64,000 nt of DNA, taken from contig OX411543.1 in assembly GCA_948146395.1 (NCBI GenBank), forward strand, positions 22,174,026-22,238,025, read 5' to 3'. Numbering within the stretch: position 1 is the first letter of the stretch; each line of letters starts with the position of its first letter. The translations under genes were made by a program, and so were the position numbers. Of the stretch, positions 24,971 through 37,122 are shown piece after piece. Origin of the DNA: Fragum whitleyi (Eukaryota > Mollusca > Bivalvia > Cardiida > Cardiidae). Below the pieces are notes generated by a model. The model made no database searches. It worked only from the letters and a program-made list of their open reading frames with translations, and was not told where the DNA came from.

Positions 24971-25779
24971 GGCGCGAGTACTGGTGAATTTTATTTGACA
25001 GGGTTTAATCTAAATGTAAGAACTTGTTTCCAAATCGGTCTGAAATAAATAGGTTTAAACCAAATAAATAGTAAGTTGATGATTACGTTTGGTTCATTTG
25101 AACTTTAACGAAAAGGCGTGAAAATATATGTACAACTTAATTTTACATATATAAAAGACTATAATATGTAGAAGGTCGTCGGGTTCAAGCAATGGCTAAG
25201 ATTCTCATATTTTTAAATGACAACTCCGGAAATAGTTTTTTTTATTTAGGACATTAAATCTATGAGTTCATTGCGCTGAAATGTCTCTATGTGACCAACA
25301 ACATGAATAAGTACATGAACCTGAATCAGAAATCAATAATTGAAAAAGAAATTAGACCCGACATAGGCTAACCATAGGGCGTTTGTCGAAAATAAACATA
25401 CGAGAAGGAAAACTGATCTCTTTTATTTTTTTAATCTTGAAGCGAAGGCGTTTTTGGTCATCCTGCGAATTCTGCACAATCTCAACATGGTTGACATTTT
25501 TCTCCGTTTCCCAAATAGTTTTCTTTGCGAGACAGGTCACGCATTCAATTATATGTGTATAGACAGATCCCATATAGATAGACCGAGCTCCAGTGTACGA
25601 CAGCTTCGCACTTGTAAAATAAAGTATCCATTGCAAGGCAAACACTATAAAAGAGTAATATGAGATATGAAACAAACACTAATGGTATATTTAACGAGCA
25701 AAAGTCAATATACTAATTTGGTTTAGATTGTTGAATTGTCATATCGGTTATATGTTTTTATAACATCGAACAAGTATAG
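24971..25779. other. gene-less intronic stretch
   Basis: Overlapping frames on both strands at 25352-25675, up to 107 codons, have no recognisable domain and are taken as chance frames. Confidence 0.45.
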
Positions 25780-25870
25780 GATAGAAAACGAGAGCCGCGG
25801 TATATGGGAAATAGACACGAGCGTAAGCGAGTGTCTATTTCCCATATACCGCGGCACGAGATTTTCTATC
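25780..25870. repeat. 91-bp near-perfect palindrome
   Basis: GATAGAAAACGAGAGCCGCG and GTATATGGGAAATAGACAC pair with GTGTCTATTTCCCATATAC and CGCGGCACGAGATTTTCTATC, centred near 25825. A GC-rich island in AT-rich DNA. Confidence 0.88.
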
Positions 25871-25874
25871 TGAC

Positions 25875-26243
25875 TTAGACCACGCTTTTCTAATTTTGAC
25901 TGTATTTTCCACAATCTACTAACATTGTTAAAAAAAATGTAAAACTGCCTGCAGTATCACTGCAATTATGTGTAAATATGCGAAAATTACTTATAAAACT
26001 AATTCCGTTACTTATTGCAGGTCTTTAGCATTTTTGCCACTGTAGAAAGTCTTTTGGGAAAAACGCTGAATAAAATGCTCGTTATCATTTTGAAATGACT
26101 CGACGCGCAAAACCTGTCGAGATTCACATGCACGACACATTGCCTTCGTATATCAGTAAATACAGCGATAGAAGTTGTATCTGTGATATATACTTTTGAA
26201 ATACTGTTCTCTGATTGGACAATCCGCTTCAAGCGTGGTCTAA
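25875..26243. mobile_element. small element with TTAGACCACGCTT inverted ends
   Basis: TTAGACCACGCTT at the left and AAGCGTGGTCTAA at the right, 369 bp apart. It directly adjoins the 25780-25870 palindrome, so the two may be one unit. No coding capacity recognised; the minus frame at 26008-26232 has no domain. Confidence 0.5.
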
Positions 26244-26814
26244 ACGTATATATGTTTTGCTCGAAAAAGATGTTTAGATGTCCATTATTGATTGTTTGAG
26301 GGCAACAGAAGGTCGTCAGTGCAAGTAGAAAAATAGGATGTGAAATAATTTTCTCGCCTTTAAAACACCGTCTGATACTGTCCGATGTTGTTTTCCCTCG
26401 GGTGCAACTTTTAATTATTTTGATGAGAAATTAATGAGAAAGTGCGGTGACACGCGCCATTTTGTATCTGTCACTAATAAGTATTCGTATCTCTTAGTTG
26501 TCCTGGGTTATTTCGACCAGACGGTCCCTGTGCCCCTTGGGGCAGGGGTTATAAATTGACCGAGTTACGAAATATTTGTGTTGTGGCAGTTAAGGTCAGA
26601 CAGTAGCGTGTCTTAGTTTAAACTTTTAAGTCCTTATTAGGTTACTGTATCTTTTAATTACTTTTTGCCTAATTCCAGGAGTTTATCTCAATTGAATTCA
26701 ACTTACTCACGGTGAAATGTATACAGTAGGGTTCATTGAATTCTTGCAGTGCTTCGTCAGGCGATCATTGTCAACAATAAAAGAGTTTACACTTTACAGG
26801 CGACGATTTGTGTA

Positions 26815-27360
26815 TTATTATGAGACTTGGTCAGAATGTCTAGTCAAAAGGGCAAACCCATGATAAAATAGGAAACTCTTTTAAGAAATGTAAATAGGGA
26901 ACTTAATGGAAATGAAATGTTCCTTTGGAAACATAAAAATGTCATTGATCACAATTTCTTTGCTTATCTAGTGGTCACAATTTTGTCCAAACTTTATGAA
27001 ACTTTGCCCGCACGTCTTGTGCCGAGGATAAGTACTATTAGAATTAGGGACATAGCTTTTGACAATACGGGAAAATTGCTATTAATGACAATAAAATGAT
27101 TGCTTTGATGACACTCTTTGAGTTGTAATTTTGGTCAAAGTATTATGAAATATTGTTTTTGTTGTTTACAATGTAGGGGTCACAATTATGCCAAAACTTC
27201 ATGAAACTTCGCCAGAAGATTTGAACCAATTCGAAAATGGGAACGTTCCATCGGACAACACGGGAATATGGAACATGCTGTTTATATCGTTGATAACAGT
27301 TCTCGTTGTCTGCGAGTGTACACAACCCCGGTTTTGAACTTCGATTTCTTGTTCTCTGTG
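26815..27360. repeat. diverged tandem monomers (GGTCACAATT...CATGAAACTT type)
   Basis: Recurring blocks: GAGACTTGGTCAGAATGTCT at 26821; GGTCACAATTTTGTCCAAAC then TTTATGAAACTTTGCCC at about 26973; GGTCACAATTATGCCAAAAC then TTCATGAAACTTCGCC at about 27178. The degenerate monomer is about 205 bp. Resembles tandem repeats I associate with bivalve genomes; no protein. Confidence 0.55.
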
Positions 27361-28519
27361 CAGTTAGAAACTCGGGAAAACGATCTATCAAGAATGTTTT
27401 TTGAAAATCTTCATAACATTTGAGTATGAATCGGCTTCGTTAGATCAGCTTTCTTTCCATTTCATATACCTTGGTTTATTTGACCCGAATTTGACCTCTG
27501 TGGAAAAATGCTTCATTAACAATTACCAATATATTTTATGAATTAATAAAATATGTATAACATTCAATTACGTTTGTTGTTTATTCCCATGAAAGCACGT
27601 ACAGAGCCAAGTAGGAATAAAGAGTTTTTTATTCATCTAAATAACAGGGGTCACCTTCGGGTCAATAAAACCGCGTTATACCACAATGTAAATAAGAAAA
27701 TACTATGGTTTTTATCATTTAATAAAGGAAAAAAATGGCAAATATTTTTCCACTTTTTGATATTTTTTGCGTATACAATACAAAAAAGTTCAATCCCCAA
27801 CCTACTTCTTTAGGACAAACTTACATGTACAACCAATTAGATTTACCCAAAATTTCGATAGACACTACTTAAGTCGAATACATGTTATTTTTTGTATAAA
27901 GAGAAAAATTGAAGAAATCGTGTTTTCTTCGACAAAACTCCCATGTAACATGAAGACGGTAAATGGGAAATTGTGGTTTAAGTAATACATCATTTGGGCT
28001 TACACGTTCAATTGATTACCGTTCGTTTTTTGTTAAGACAAAGAAAGTTACGCAGGACGTAAATGTCTTTTTCTCGTTCCGACTAAATTAATTATTGAAA
28101 GAAAAGACGGGAAATGTTCTTGTATCATTGATTTAGCCCCTTCCTGCCTTTTGGTGAAAACGCCAGTTGTGCTTTAAACTTTGTTTTACTGATAACTATC
28201 ACAAATACAGTCAAATTAAATCTTGTTTTATCGATATTCTTTTTAATTTCTATAGCGCATGGATAGCTTAAACGACAAAATGTTTTTCATGTAGCTCCTA
28301 GCCGGATTCCTGTGCATTGGTGTGCCAACAAATGGATCGTATTTTGTTATATTTTCAATCGCCATGCTCTTCTTTTTTTAAAATGGTTTGAAGTAAATGG
28401 TTTCTCTTTTGTAATCACGTTTTTTGTTCTTGGATGACAATAAGAACAGAAGCCTTGTGGCTTCAGTAAATCAATTAAATGCTGAGTACCCTATGCTTTA
28501 GATGCTATGACAGTGGAAC
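27361..28519. other. gene-less intronic stretch
   Basis: Frames at 27553-27985 have no domain. No repeat recognised. Confidence 0.5.
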
Positions 28520-28615
28520 TGTAATTGGAAACGGGAGCGATTATCGGACGATAATGTGGAGGTTCAAACCAGAGACCTCTGGAACCGCTACGAGTGCTAT
28601 ACCACCTGGCCTTCA
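28520..28615 (-). mobile_element. tRNA-like SINE head fragment
   Basis: On the minus strand, GCCAGGTGGTATAGCACTCG resembles an A-box region and TCTGGTTTGAACCTCCAC a B-box region, with tRNA-like spacing. Confidence 0.5.
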
Positions 28616-29220
28616 AAGCTAGTCTGTACACCAAGGCAGTTAAATACAACTTAAACAATACCCAAAATACAACATAAAAAAGACTGAAGCCAGGCATGTA
28701 GATAAGAAAGGTTACCCCTGTTTTAAAATTATATTTCTAACTGAAATCCTATACTTGTGTTCTCATTTGAATCGTTTCGACTAGAAAATTCCGATGTGTA
28801 CTATCCAAAATTGGTTGGGGTCGTTTGTTAGAATTTCAATTTTAAACCCACTCCATCTGTTGTCTTGACAATGAAGCATTCGTAAAAGCGCCGCTGAGTC
28901 CTACACAGAGAAGACGGAAGCGATACGATGGTGCGGTAGTTAGACAGGATAGACACAATTTCATGACTTTAATCTTTCTAATTTCATTTGTGGTTCAATT
29001 ACTTTGCAATAATCATGACGTTTCCAAGAAATATCCTCAGTTTACACCTAAAAAACAGACCTTCATACATTTAAAAGACGTATAAGAAGTACTGTTTAAC
29101 TTTAATTAACGTTCTGTATTTGGAAACGGTATTTCCGGTCTAGACCTAGGCACCAGGTGGTGCTTTGATGTCTATCTCAGTATAATTGGTTGTAACTAGA
29201 AGATCAAACTTCAAGTCAGT
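28616..29220. other. gene-less intronic stretch
   Basis: No feature recognised. Confidence 0.5.
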
Positions 29221-29500
29221 ACGATTACCTCAGTCGGTAGAGCACCAGACTTCAAAACAATTGAAGGTCAATCATGTGGTTCGATTCCAGGGCTGGCACA
29301 CTAACAAACTAATTGTCTTTCGGTGAGACGTTAAACCGAGGTCCAGAGAGACGGTGCTCTACATCGAGCACGTTAAATAACAATTGTGGAACTCAGCAGC
29401 AGTTTCGTCAAGTATCCTTGTACTATCCCCCGTAACAACTAAACGTCATTGGGATATAGGCAAATGCTACGGCAGCGACGACAAATAAACAGAAATAAAC
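29221..29500 (+). mobile_element. tRNA-derived SINE, second type
   Basis: Head: CCTCAGTCGGTAGAGCACCA (A-box region) and TGTGGTTCGATTCCAGGG (B-box region). Body: TTTCGGTGAGACGTTAAACC and GAGGTCCAGAGAGACGG. The 3' part has CATTGGGATATAGGCAAATG, then AAATAAACAGAAATAAAC. Lacks the GCCGCGATATAACTG core, so it is a separate SINE type. Confidence 0.78.
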
Positions 29501-31230
29501 ATTTCAAACTTCAAATTATTTACCGTTGACTTGAATTGAAATATACATGCAATTACATGCAATTATTTAAGCTGAGTTTCTTTATTCTTAAAGGGTGGAG
29601 TTAAGCAACTTTTTCTTGGTGATATGTTTAACGGATGTCAATATTCTTTCTGTCTTTCCTTTCCATAATGAACGAAAATATACAAGTCAGTTTCGAGCTT
29701 AAATTTCTTCGCGGGAATGTGATAAAAATGAAACAGTCATAACGCCTGAATATTAATAGACAAAACTAAAATCCCATAATTCTTGCATATGAGGCAAAGG
29801 ACGGAAAGCATGACCACAAAAATGGCATACCCTAGTAAGCTGTATCAGACAATTTGATTTTCTATGGGTTCAATCCAATGCTTTCTGGGAAATATCTAGA
29901 AATCCTGAAACCTAATGTCTTTAATGCGTAAATTAGGGATTAGAGATGTCTTTCCTTTCAACGGCAATGACAAGTTAATACCGTTAGACCAATTCCTTTT
30001 CGCCTAATTCATGTCCTTTTCGCTGATTATAAACCGGTGAACGAGATTACTTTTGAGACGCTCCCTCCGATAAAAAATACAGAACTGCGGAGTTGACATT
30101 TCTTGGCTTGTTATAAAATCGAAAATGGAATGTAATTTGTAGAATTCCTAACGAAATTTTTCTTACTTCCTAATCAGGGAGTTCCTGGCACTAGCTTTAA
30201 GGGGAAAATTTAATCAGAGTTTAACCTATTCCATCTTTTATTAAATTGACTGGATTAGATTCTTCCCAGTAAGGATTTCTTAACATTGCATTCATTTCTT
30301 TCAAAATCGAATTTTTAACACTTTGGTAACAAAATTAATTTGATTCTCGTTTTTCCATTGAGCACTTATTCTTGTACTTGTTCAAATCATGCCCAGACAT
30401 TATCGAGGTTGGGCAAGGAGGCGGGATTACGGAGTGGGGGTGGGGTGGACGAAAGAAAGAAACGGCCATAATTTCATTTTGTATTAGATTTCCATTATGT
30501 AATGATATACATGTAAGTCATAAAAAATGACACCCGTTTTACAATACAGGAAGAAGAAAGATTATTTTTAAATGGCATCATCTAATGATAGAGTCAGGAT
30601 TATGAAGACAAGCAAAGGACAATATTTTTCACGGATTTTTAAAAAGGTAAACCATACATTACAGAAAAGTTAAAGATGGTCTGTTTCTGTGCCAAGTCTA
30701 TTCAACTGATCCCCCGATCATCAAATTGCATGTCAGCCGTTGAATGAATGATTTGAGCAATTTGTGAGTGATTTTGAATAGATTTGATCTAAATGATTTT
30801 TAATTCCACCATGAAGGTAATTGTAACTGTAAGGGTATGGGTTTACATTCCGACTTGCAACCGTACCGATTGCGGTTCATAGGGTCTCTATTATAGTAAC
30901 GTTTCATACCTTTTAGAAATATAGGACTCAACACTGATGTTAAAAAAGTAATGATTTTGTCTTAATGATGGTTAAGGTTACTTATTTTAAGGAACAGTCT
31001 GATATCAGTATTTTATGGTACTTAAACGTAACTATTTCTTATTCCTTGGCTTTAATGGCGTCTTCCTCTAGACTAAACGCTGATTTTAATTTGGCTTACG
31101 GACAGTTTAATTTTTATAATGTCTGGCTCTTCAGAATTAATGGAAATACTTTTCACTATGTGGGTCTTAGTCCTTTTTACATAGATTTACCATAAAACAT
31201 GTAAAGTTTGCTAGTTTCGCATTCACAAAT
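29501..31230. other. gene-less intronic stretch
   Basis: A weak right-end-like fragment of the CAGTTA family may lie at about 30740-30830 (GAATGAATGATTTGAGC ... GTAACTG). A G-rich block lies at 30433-30450. Confidence 0.45.
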
Positions 31231-31409
31231 AAATGCATTAAATGGAGGTAATGCAAAAAAACATCGCTAATTTTGTTCTTCATCAACAAAATTAGAGGTA
31301 AATTATTGCCTCCCTTTAATTTCACTCAAAACTCACTCATCATACTCATTTAATTTCATTTCAAAATAATTTCAATATCATCTTGTCAATTTCACGATGT
31401 TGTTAAGTG
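31231..31409 (+). mobile_element. CAGTTA-family MITE, copy 8 (right half with hairpin)
   Basis: Starts at AATGCATTAAATGGAGGTAA, contains both hairpin arms (CGCTAATTTTGTTC, AACAAAATTAGAGG) and ends CACGATGTTGTTAAGTG. The left arm is missing. Confidence 0.82.
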
Positions 31410-33218
31410 TAAATAACGACTGATTTAACACTACTTCTAAGCTACTTGCCACCGAAACCTTTATCCTTATCCTTATCGTTACTTTATATTATTGTGGTTT
31501 CTACTCCCTAGGACATCTTTCTATAAAAAAACGCTTTCAAAAGAATAACACAAATGGCTCTAAAGTCTTTTTTCTTTCTTTTGAATTAGCATATAAGATA
31601 TATAGGGGCCTACCCTTAAATAGAATATTAACAAAAGACTACCTGTGAATACGGGCGAATGTTTTGTGTAAACTGAATAAGCGTTTTATGCGTACGCACA
31701 AATAGGAAACTATAGATTTTCAGTGTCAGAATTACTATGGATTTCAACTTTCTGGAGTTAGGATTGCTCTTTTGGAAATATGATGGACATATGAATTTCT
31801 TAGAACGAACATGTATTAAGATCTAAAAGAAACACAAAAACGTTGGCGTTGGTTTCCGAAACGCGGTTTGAAATACATCCGCCAAGAAGACATTTGACGT
31901 ACAAAGTTTTTAGAGACAATGCCTAGCTAAAATCTTCGGTTATCTCGCATAACCAACATATTGACAGCCACATAAAGTAAACCGAAAAGAAATAAATCAA
32001 GCACTCTTGATATATATATTCTGGTTAAATAATGGTTCCCAAACACCAGGCTGGAATCAATGATGGAAATCATGACACATAGCACATTCTATCTGTCACT
32101 CTCTAATTTAGTAAGGGTACCATCTCAAAATGGAGTAGAAATAGTTTATCGGCACATTGGAGGCAGATTTTCTTTCAATTTTATGAGATCGGGGTCAAAT
32201 TGGAAAACTGTTTGCACTGTTTTGTCATCCTGAACGTAAGGCCAGTTGCAACTTTGACATGACATACATAACTTCGAGTAATACAATATTTTCGCAAGTT
32301 TCGTTGACTACATTATGTACACACATAGAGAAAGTCTTAAAAAAGAAAGAAATTACACCCATATGCATACAATTCTTCTTTGCAAATGGTTTTAAAAAGT
32401 TCCATACACTTGGCCTAGATGCACTATAAGAACGAGTATTTTAACAAGTATACCATCTCTTGAAAACTGTCTAACAATTCAACACGTTGCTATTGTTTAT
32501 GAAAATAGTCATAAGAGAATGCATGCAATAGTATAAATAACACACGTTGACAAAACCAACATTGCTGGGAACTTTTCCCTGCGCCTCGACGCTACACAAT
32601 CAATCTCATCTTTTCTATTTGCCCGCTAGAACTTTTTTGCCATTATCACCACTAGCTCACAGCTTGATTGACAAGTTTTCAATCTTCAGACAATTCCAAG
32701 ATGGCGGGATTTTTTCCTCGGTAGCTCTTTTTCCCTCTTGCATCGTCAATCTTTTGTCTAGCAGTAATAAATGAAGTTATAGAAAATGATCATATACCAT
32801 AATTAAGCTTTTAGTAGACTAGTAAGACTGACTCCCGCCCCACTGGTCTGAAGTTTTGTGAAAAAAATAGCAAAATTCAACTAAGGAGAGTAAATTTCTA
32901 ATCAGCTTATATTCTCTGACTGGCCGATCAGTGGTCAGTTTTTGAGAATATGGGTAATTTGAAATAAAACAGTTACACATGAGTGGTCTACCTTATTAAT
33001 TTTAAAACTAACTGACAGCCTGGGAGCCAGGCTAGTAGACTGGTCAAACATTTAAAAATTTGAATAAAAAAAGAAACGTTACTCATTTTTTTTACAAATT
33101 ATGTGTGTTGGGTAATTGTGCTAATTCCAAACTAACTAAGTTGTCATATAGTCTAACAGCAAACTTAATATAGAGCATCAAAACAGAAGTATTCTAATCT
33201 TTCTAAAATTTTCAAACT
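31410..33218. other. gene-less intronic stretch
   Basis: A half hairpin of the GCAAACTGTTTG family lies at about 32200-32265 (CTGTTTGCACTGTTTTGTCA, CCTGAACG). The frame at 32547-32774 is not recognised. Confidence 0.45.
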
Positions 33219-33379
33219 ATATTTATTTTGAATTAAGTTGTTGATCTTATCATTTCAGTCATTTTGGAGCGTTTTTGAACGGTTTGAGTGAGTGTTTAGA
33301 ATGAATGAATGGAACGCTGAGTAAACGATTTAGAATGGTTTGACTGAGATGAATGTCAAATTCACGATGTGACCAGCTG
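33219..33379 (-). mobile_element. CAGTTA-family MITE, copy 9 (one arm)
   Basis: Only the arm with GAGCGTTTTTGAACGGTTTG, GAGTGAGTGTTTAGAATGAA and the end TTCACGATGTGACCAGCTG is left. The other arm and hairpin are absent. Confidence 0.8.
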
Positions 33380-33526
33380 TTGGCATCAGCATGTGTTGCT
33401 CTTTTGTTAAACCCTCGTGGACATTTCATCATGATGTATGCAGCGCAAAATCATCTAAATGAGACGATTCAACTGAGCTATACAATATGAATTAGAGTTT
33501 TTTCTTAAATTTAAACTAATCATACC

Positions 33527-33595
33527 GACTCTAACGGGACTTGAACAGCTAGGCGACGTTGACATGTCCGCGTGGGTTCAAATCCCGTTATAGTC
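33527..33595. repeat. tRNA-like inverted repeat
   Basis: GACTCTAACGGGACTTGAAC pairs with GTTCAAATCCCGTTATAGTC (18 of 20 positions), so each arm carries a T-arm/B-box sequence facing outward from a 29-base centre. The right arm folds like a tRNA T-arm plus acceptor strand, but no proper anticodon arm is seen. Probably a SINE-head derivative rather than a tRNA gene. Confidence 0.5.
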
Positions 33596-33773
33596 ACTAA
33601 TATTATTCCTCCATTATGGTTGAAAAAGATAGTAGTCTCTTCCATTAATATCATAACCGTAAACTTAATTTAACTTTATTATCGTATTTAAATGGATTTC
33701 TTCTGGCTTAAAAATAGTATTTTAAGTGAATAAGACCTTAAGAAAACTTTTTGTTGTTTCCTTGATCATACAA

Positions 33774-34055
33774 GCCACCACCATAGCGCAGTTGATTAGG
33801 CATAAGACTTCCAATCTGGAAGTCGTGGGTTCGATCCCCGGTGGCGGCAAATATCCTTTCCGACGTTTGTCTCTCACCAATGGGTAGATAATCGTAAACC
33901 TATGTGAGATAGCAGTCGGAGGCTAGGAAAGGATGTAATGGTAGTACAGGTGAAAGAAATACCAGGAATCCATTGTTAGGTGCTCCGGCCGCCGCGATAT
34001 AACTGCGAAATTGTTGAAAGCGGCGTAAAACCCATTCAAACAAAACAAACAAATC
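33774..34055 (+). mobile_element. tRNA-derived SINE, plus strand
   Basis: Complete-looking: head CCACCATAGCGCAGTTGATT; arm GACTTCCAATCTGGAAGTC; B-box GGGTTCGATCCCCGG; body TTTGTCTCACCAATGGGTAG; core GCCGCGATATAACTGCGAAA then GAAAGCGGCGTAAAACCC. The tail has ACAAAACAAACAAA. Same family as 6171-6441. Confidence 0.88.
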
Positions 34056-34209
34056 CTTGATAATACATTAATCGAATTGATATTTCTGTAACTGTAATAT
34101 CGTTGTTCGGCGACCAAAATCTCCCAACCTTCAGTGAAGATGTAGATAGGTGTACTGATAAGAGGGGGGGGGGGGGGGTAATGCTAGTTTAAAATATTTA
34201 TTTCTCATC

Positions 34210-34284
34210 AAAACCCTTAATTGTGGGTCCTCATTGGAATCGTCTCGACGAGACAATTCCAATGAGTACCCACAATAAAGGATT
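34210..34284. repeat. hairpin of the GTCTCGACGAGAC family
   Basis: AACCCTTAATTGTGGGTCCT and CATTGGAATCGTCTCG pair with CGAGACAATTCCAATG and AGTACCCACAATAAAGG. It follows a 17-base G run (about 34165-34181). Confidence 0.82.
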
Positions 34285-35402
34285 TGTGAAAGTCTCATTT
34301 CAATTATTCAATTTGAAATCCTGAATGCCTCTTCTATCTGTAACTGTGTGGATGCGATATTTTGGTCGCTCACAACGAGATATGAAATATTTAATATGAA
34401 CAGAGCTGAGGCGAAAGTAACTTCTCTTTGATTAAAAGACAACTCAATTCTGCTTAGCCAAACGACGTGGAAACGAGAGTTATCAGCGCGGAACTATTTT
34501 CCCGGCGGATAAAATTTCCTCCTCTCAAACGCGAAAGACTGCTTCCCTAGCTAAAAGCAGAAAATAATAAGATGGTGTGAAAATCGAATCAAATACTGTA
34601 ATTATCGCAAAGGAATGAATCGATCGGAAGGGACGGCACGGATTTTACTTTTTCTTCCCTCTAAGCTCTCGGAACTTTACTTTAAAATCGATATCATCTT
34701 TTCTTCGTGGCTTAGGAAGTCTTAGTGAAGTTGCCTGTCATTCAAAAGGAGCTCACGTATTTTATTATGTAGACTTTCTATAAGGGAACGCCACGCACTT
34801 TTGCTTATGGAGAAGAAAAATACTTATTTTTTCATTAAAGTAGAGGCCGTAATAGCTGCGCAACAGTTCGGCACTAATGAACTTTCACAATGTTGTCCAA
34901 GGTTTCCTAATAAAAACCTTGGTTAACATTGTTAAAGTTAATTACTCCAAAAACATTACGGATCTTGTACGGGTCCACTGCATTAAAAAAACAAACTATT
35001 GAGATAGAAAATGAGATATTTTTAAACGGATAGACCCAGCAAATATCATTCGGAGTATTAATGTCAATAAAAAATGTAAATGTCAGATAGAATTACTATT
35101 TTATAGTTAGAAATTCTGTAAAAAGAGAAAAAATTCAGTCTATGTAGAATTTGCGTTCGATGCAGCATTATCTATTTATTTGTATTACCATGATGTTTTA
35201 AGGCTTTGAGTTGGAAATACACAATCAATGTTAAATGTATTGGCAACGGTCTTAGATTAATCTAATAGTTAATTATTAGTTAATTAGAAGTTTTGCCCGT
35301 ACACGACAAAATATTGCCAATCTAGTAAATTGGCAATATTATTGATTCAGTTTGAGGATATTGAAGACTGGTCAAGATGTGGAATCAATGTTATTTCTAA
35401 TA
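34285..35402. other. gene-less intronic stretch
   Basis: Contains a perfect 11-bp stem at 35310-35340 (AATATTGCCAA / TTGGCAATATT). No exon recognised. Confidence 0.5.
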
Positions 35403-35848
35403 CAGTTAATAACACCGTGAAATTGACAAAGTGAATGATCTTTGAATGATTTAGGAATGAAATTGATTGAATGAGTGGAGCGATTTTTGTGTGAATTTAA
35501 CGGGAAGTAATCCAATATCGCAAATTTTGTTCAAGGTGAACAAAATTAGCGATATTGATTTCCTCCCTTTGATAAAATATGCTACAAGTTCTATACAAGG
35601 CTTCCTATTTCTTCAAGAATCTATTAGACGCTTACAATTTAAACTATGCCAGTGAAATCGCGATTTTTCTCTATCCAAATTGATAAATTTTGATATTGAA
35701 TGACATTTTTGATTCTATATTTTTCAATGGGTTTAGGCGTTTTTGAATGGTATGAGTGAGTGTTTGGAATAAATGAATGGAGCACCGATGGAGTGATTTA
35801 GAATGGTTTTGATCGAGGTGAATTACAATTTCACGATGTTATTTGCTG
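35403..35848 (-). mobile_element. CAGTTA-family MITE, copy 10
   Basis: Two-ended: CAGTTAATAACACCGTGAAA and TTTCACGATGTTATTTGCTG, TA on both sides. Central hairpin well kept (AATATCGCAAATTTTGTTCA, then TGAACAAAATTAGCGATATT). Core variant A. Confidence 0.9.
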
Positions 35849-36841
35849 TATAAGGATATTGAAGACTGGCTAAAATTTCAAATCAATATTATTTCTAATA
35901 TTGACTATCACGTATGGGTGTTTGCATGACCTTGTGAGTAAAATCATGATAGGGTGAAAAAGAATGAGGAAAATTTATTCCATCCACAAATTGGAGGCCT
36001 TAGTTTGGAAAATAGAATCGTTACATTGTTTGCTTAATGTATTTTAAAATTACGGCGACGTTTTAAACCTGAAAACATCCGTTTTGAACGACCTTGCATT
36101 TAAATTACATATTTCAATGATAGGGAATTAGGTTTTGCCATTTTGTTGAAGCTATGTCTCAAAATTCCATGAAAGATCACTTCCTATTATCATTTATGAA
36201 GATTTGCCATGGACAAGAATTTGCTCCGTGGTTTTGCCACTCACTGGATATATTCGCTATGGTCTAGGGTTCGATGTCAAGAAACGGTTTGAAAAAGGTC
36301 AACAAGTATGAGTATATAAGGTATATAAGAGAATTTTATGAAATTTGAAGAAATATGAGAAAGCATAATAAAGGAGAAGCTATGTCATTGTGTTTAACCC
36401 AAGATTTAACACATCTCCGTTATCAGTTTAAACATGCATATAATTTTTTTTGCCATATTTAAGAATTGGCTGTAGGCCAAAACTAAGAAATGTCTGAAAG
36501 AATCATCGAAAACTAAGTAGTGAGTGAAAGAATTATCAAAGAAAAAAAAAAACAAGCAAAAACAACCAAAACCAAGGAATGTCTGAAATAAATACCAAAA
36601 ACTAAAAAACCCTGAAAATTTTCTTAAAAAAACCTAAGTACTTCCTGTTAATCTACCCTCTCTCACATTTACATGTAACTTGGAGATAGGACAACCGAAT
36701 CCCCCGTTCTTTTTTGTTGTAACAAGCAATTTCTCATTTGCACATTATATTTGTTTACCTCAAATAATGTTTTTTACATCAAATTTCATCACCTTTTTAT
36801 TGTCGTCTGCATCCCCTTTCGAAGTGAAACCAATCTTAGAT
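35849..36841. other. gene-less intronic stretch
   Basis: Internal low-copy repetition at 36470-36610 (AACTAAGAAATGTCTGAAAG, AACTAAGTAGTGAGTGAAAG, ACCAAGGAATGTCTGAAA): short diverged tandem units. Confidence 0.5.
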
Positions 36842-37069
36842 TTATCCCTTTCCTGTTTTACAAAATTTTGACCTGTCCAAATTCAAAGGTTTTGCAGACG
36901 AAAATTTAAAGTGCATTTAATTTGAAATATAACCATTCAGTAGGGTAGAAAATAGTGTGGAAAAGGAAGAAATTGCTTGTCAGAAGCAATTTTTTCTTTT
37001 TTCACAATGTTTTCTCAATCATAAAATGACAGGCACGTAAAAAGCAAGGATTTAACAGCAAAGGGTTAA
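36842..37069 (+). mobile_element. piggyBac-like MITE, copy 2
   Basis: Begins TTATCCCTTTCCTGTTTTAC (one change from TTAA) and ends CAGCAAAGGGTTAA. Central hairpin GGAAGAAATTGCTTGTCAGA paired with AAGCAATTTTTTCTTTTT. It lies 53 bp upstream of the 77-bp array. Confidence 0.82.
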
Positions 37070-37122
37070 AAAAAATAGAAGAGGTTAAAAAACGTACATC
37101 TTTTAAAGCTCACAATTTACCA

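Noticed and set aside
25352..25675. 107-codon minus-strand frame
   Set aside because: No recognisable motif, and an overlapping frame exists on the other strand.
33774..33846. tRNA gene
   Set aside because: The tRNA-like part continues into a SINE body and core, and its anticodon loop lacks the usual U33 context.
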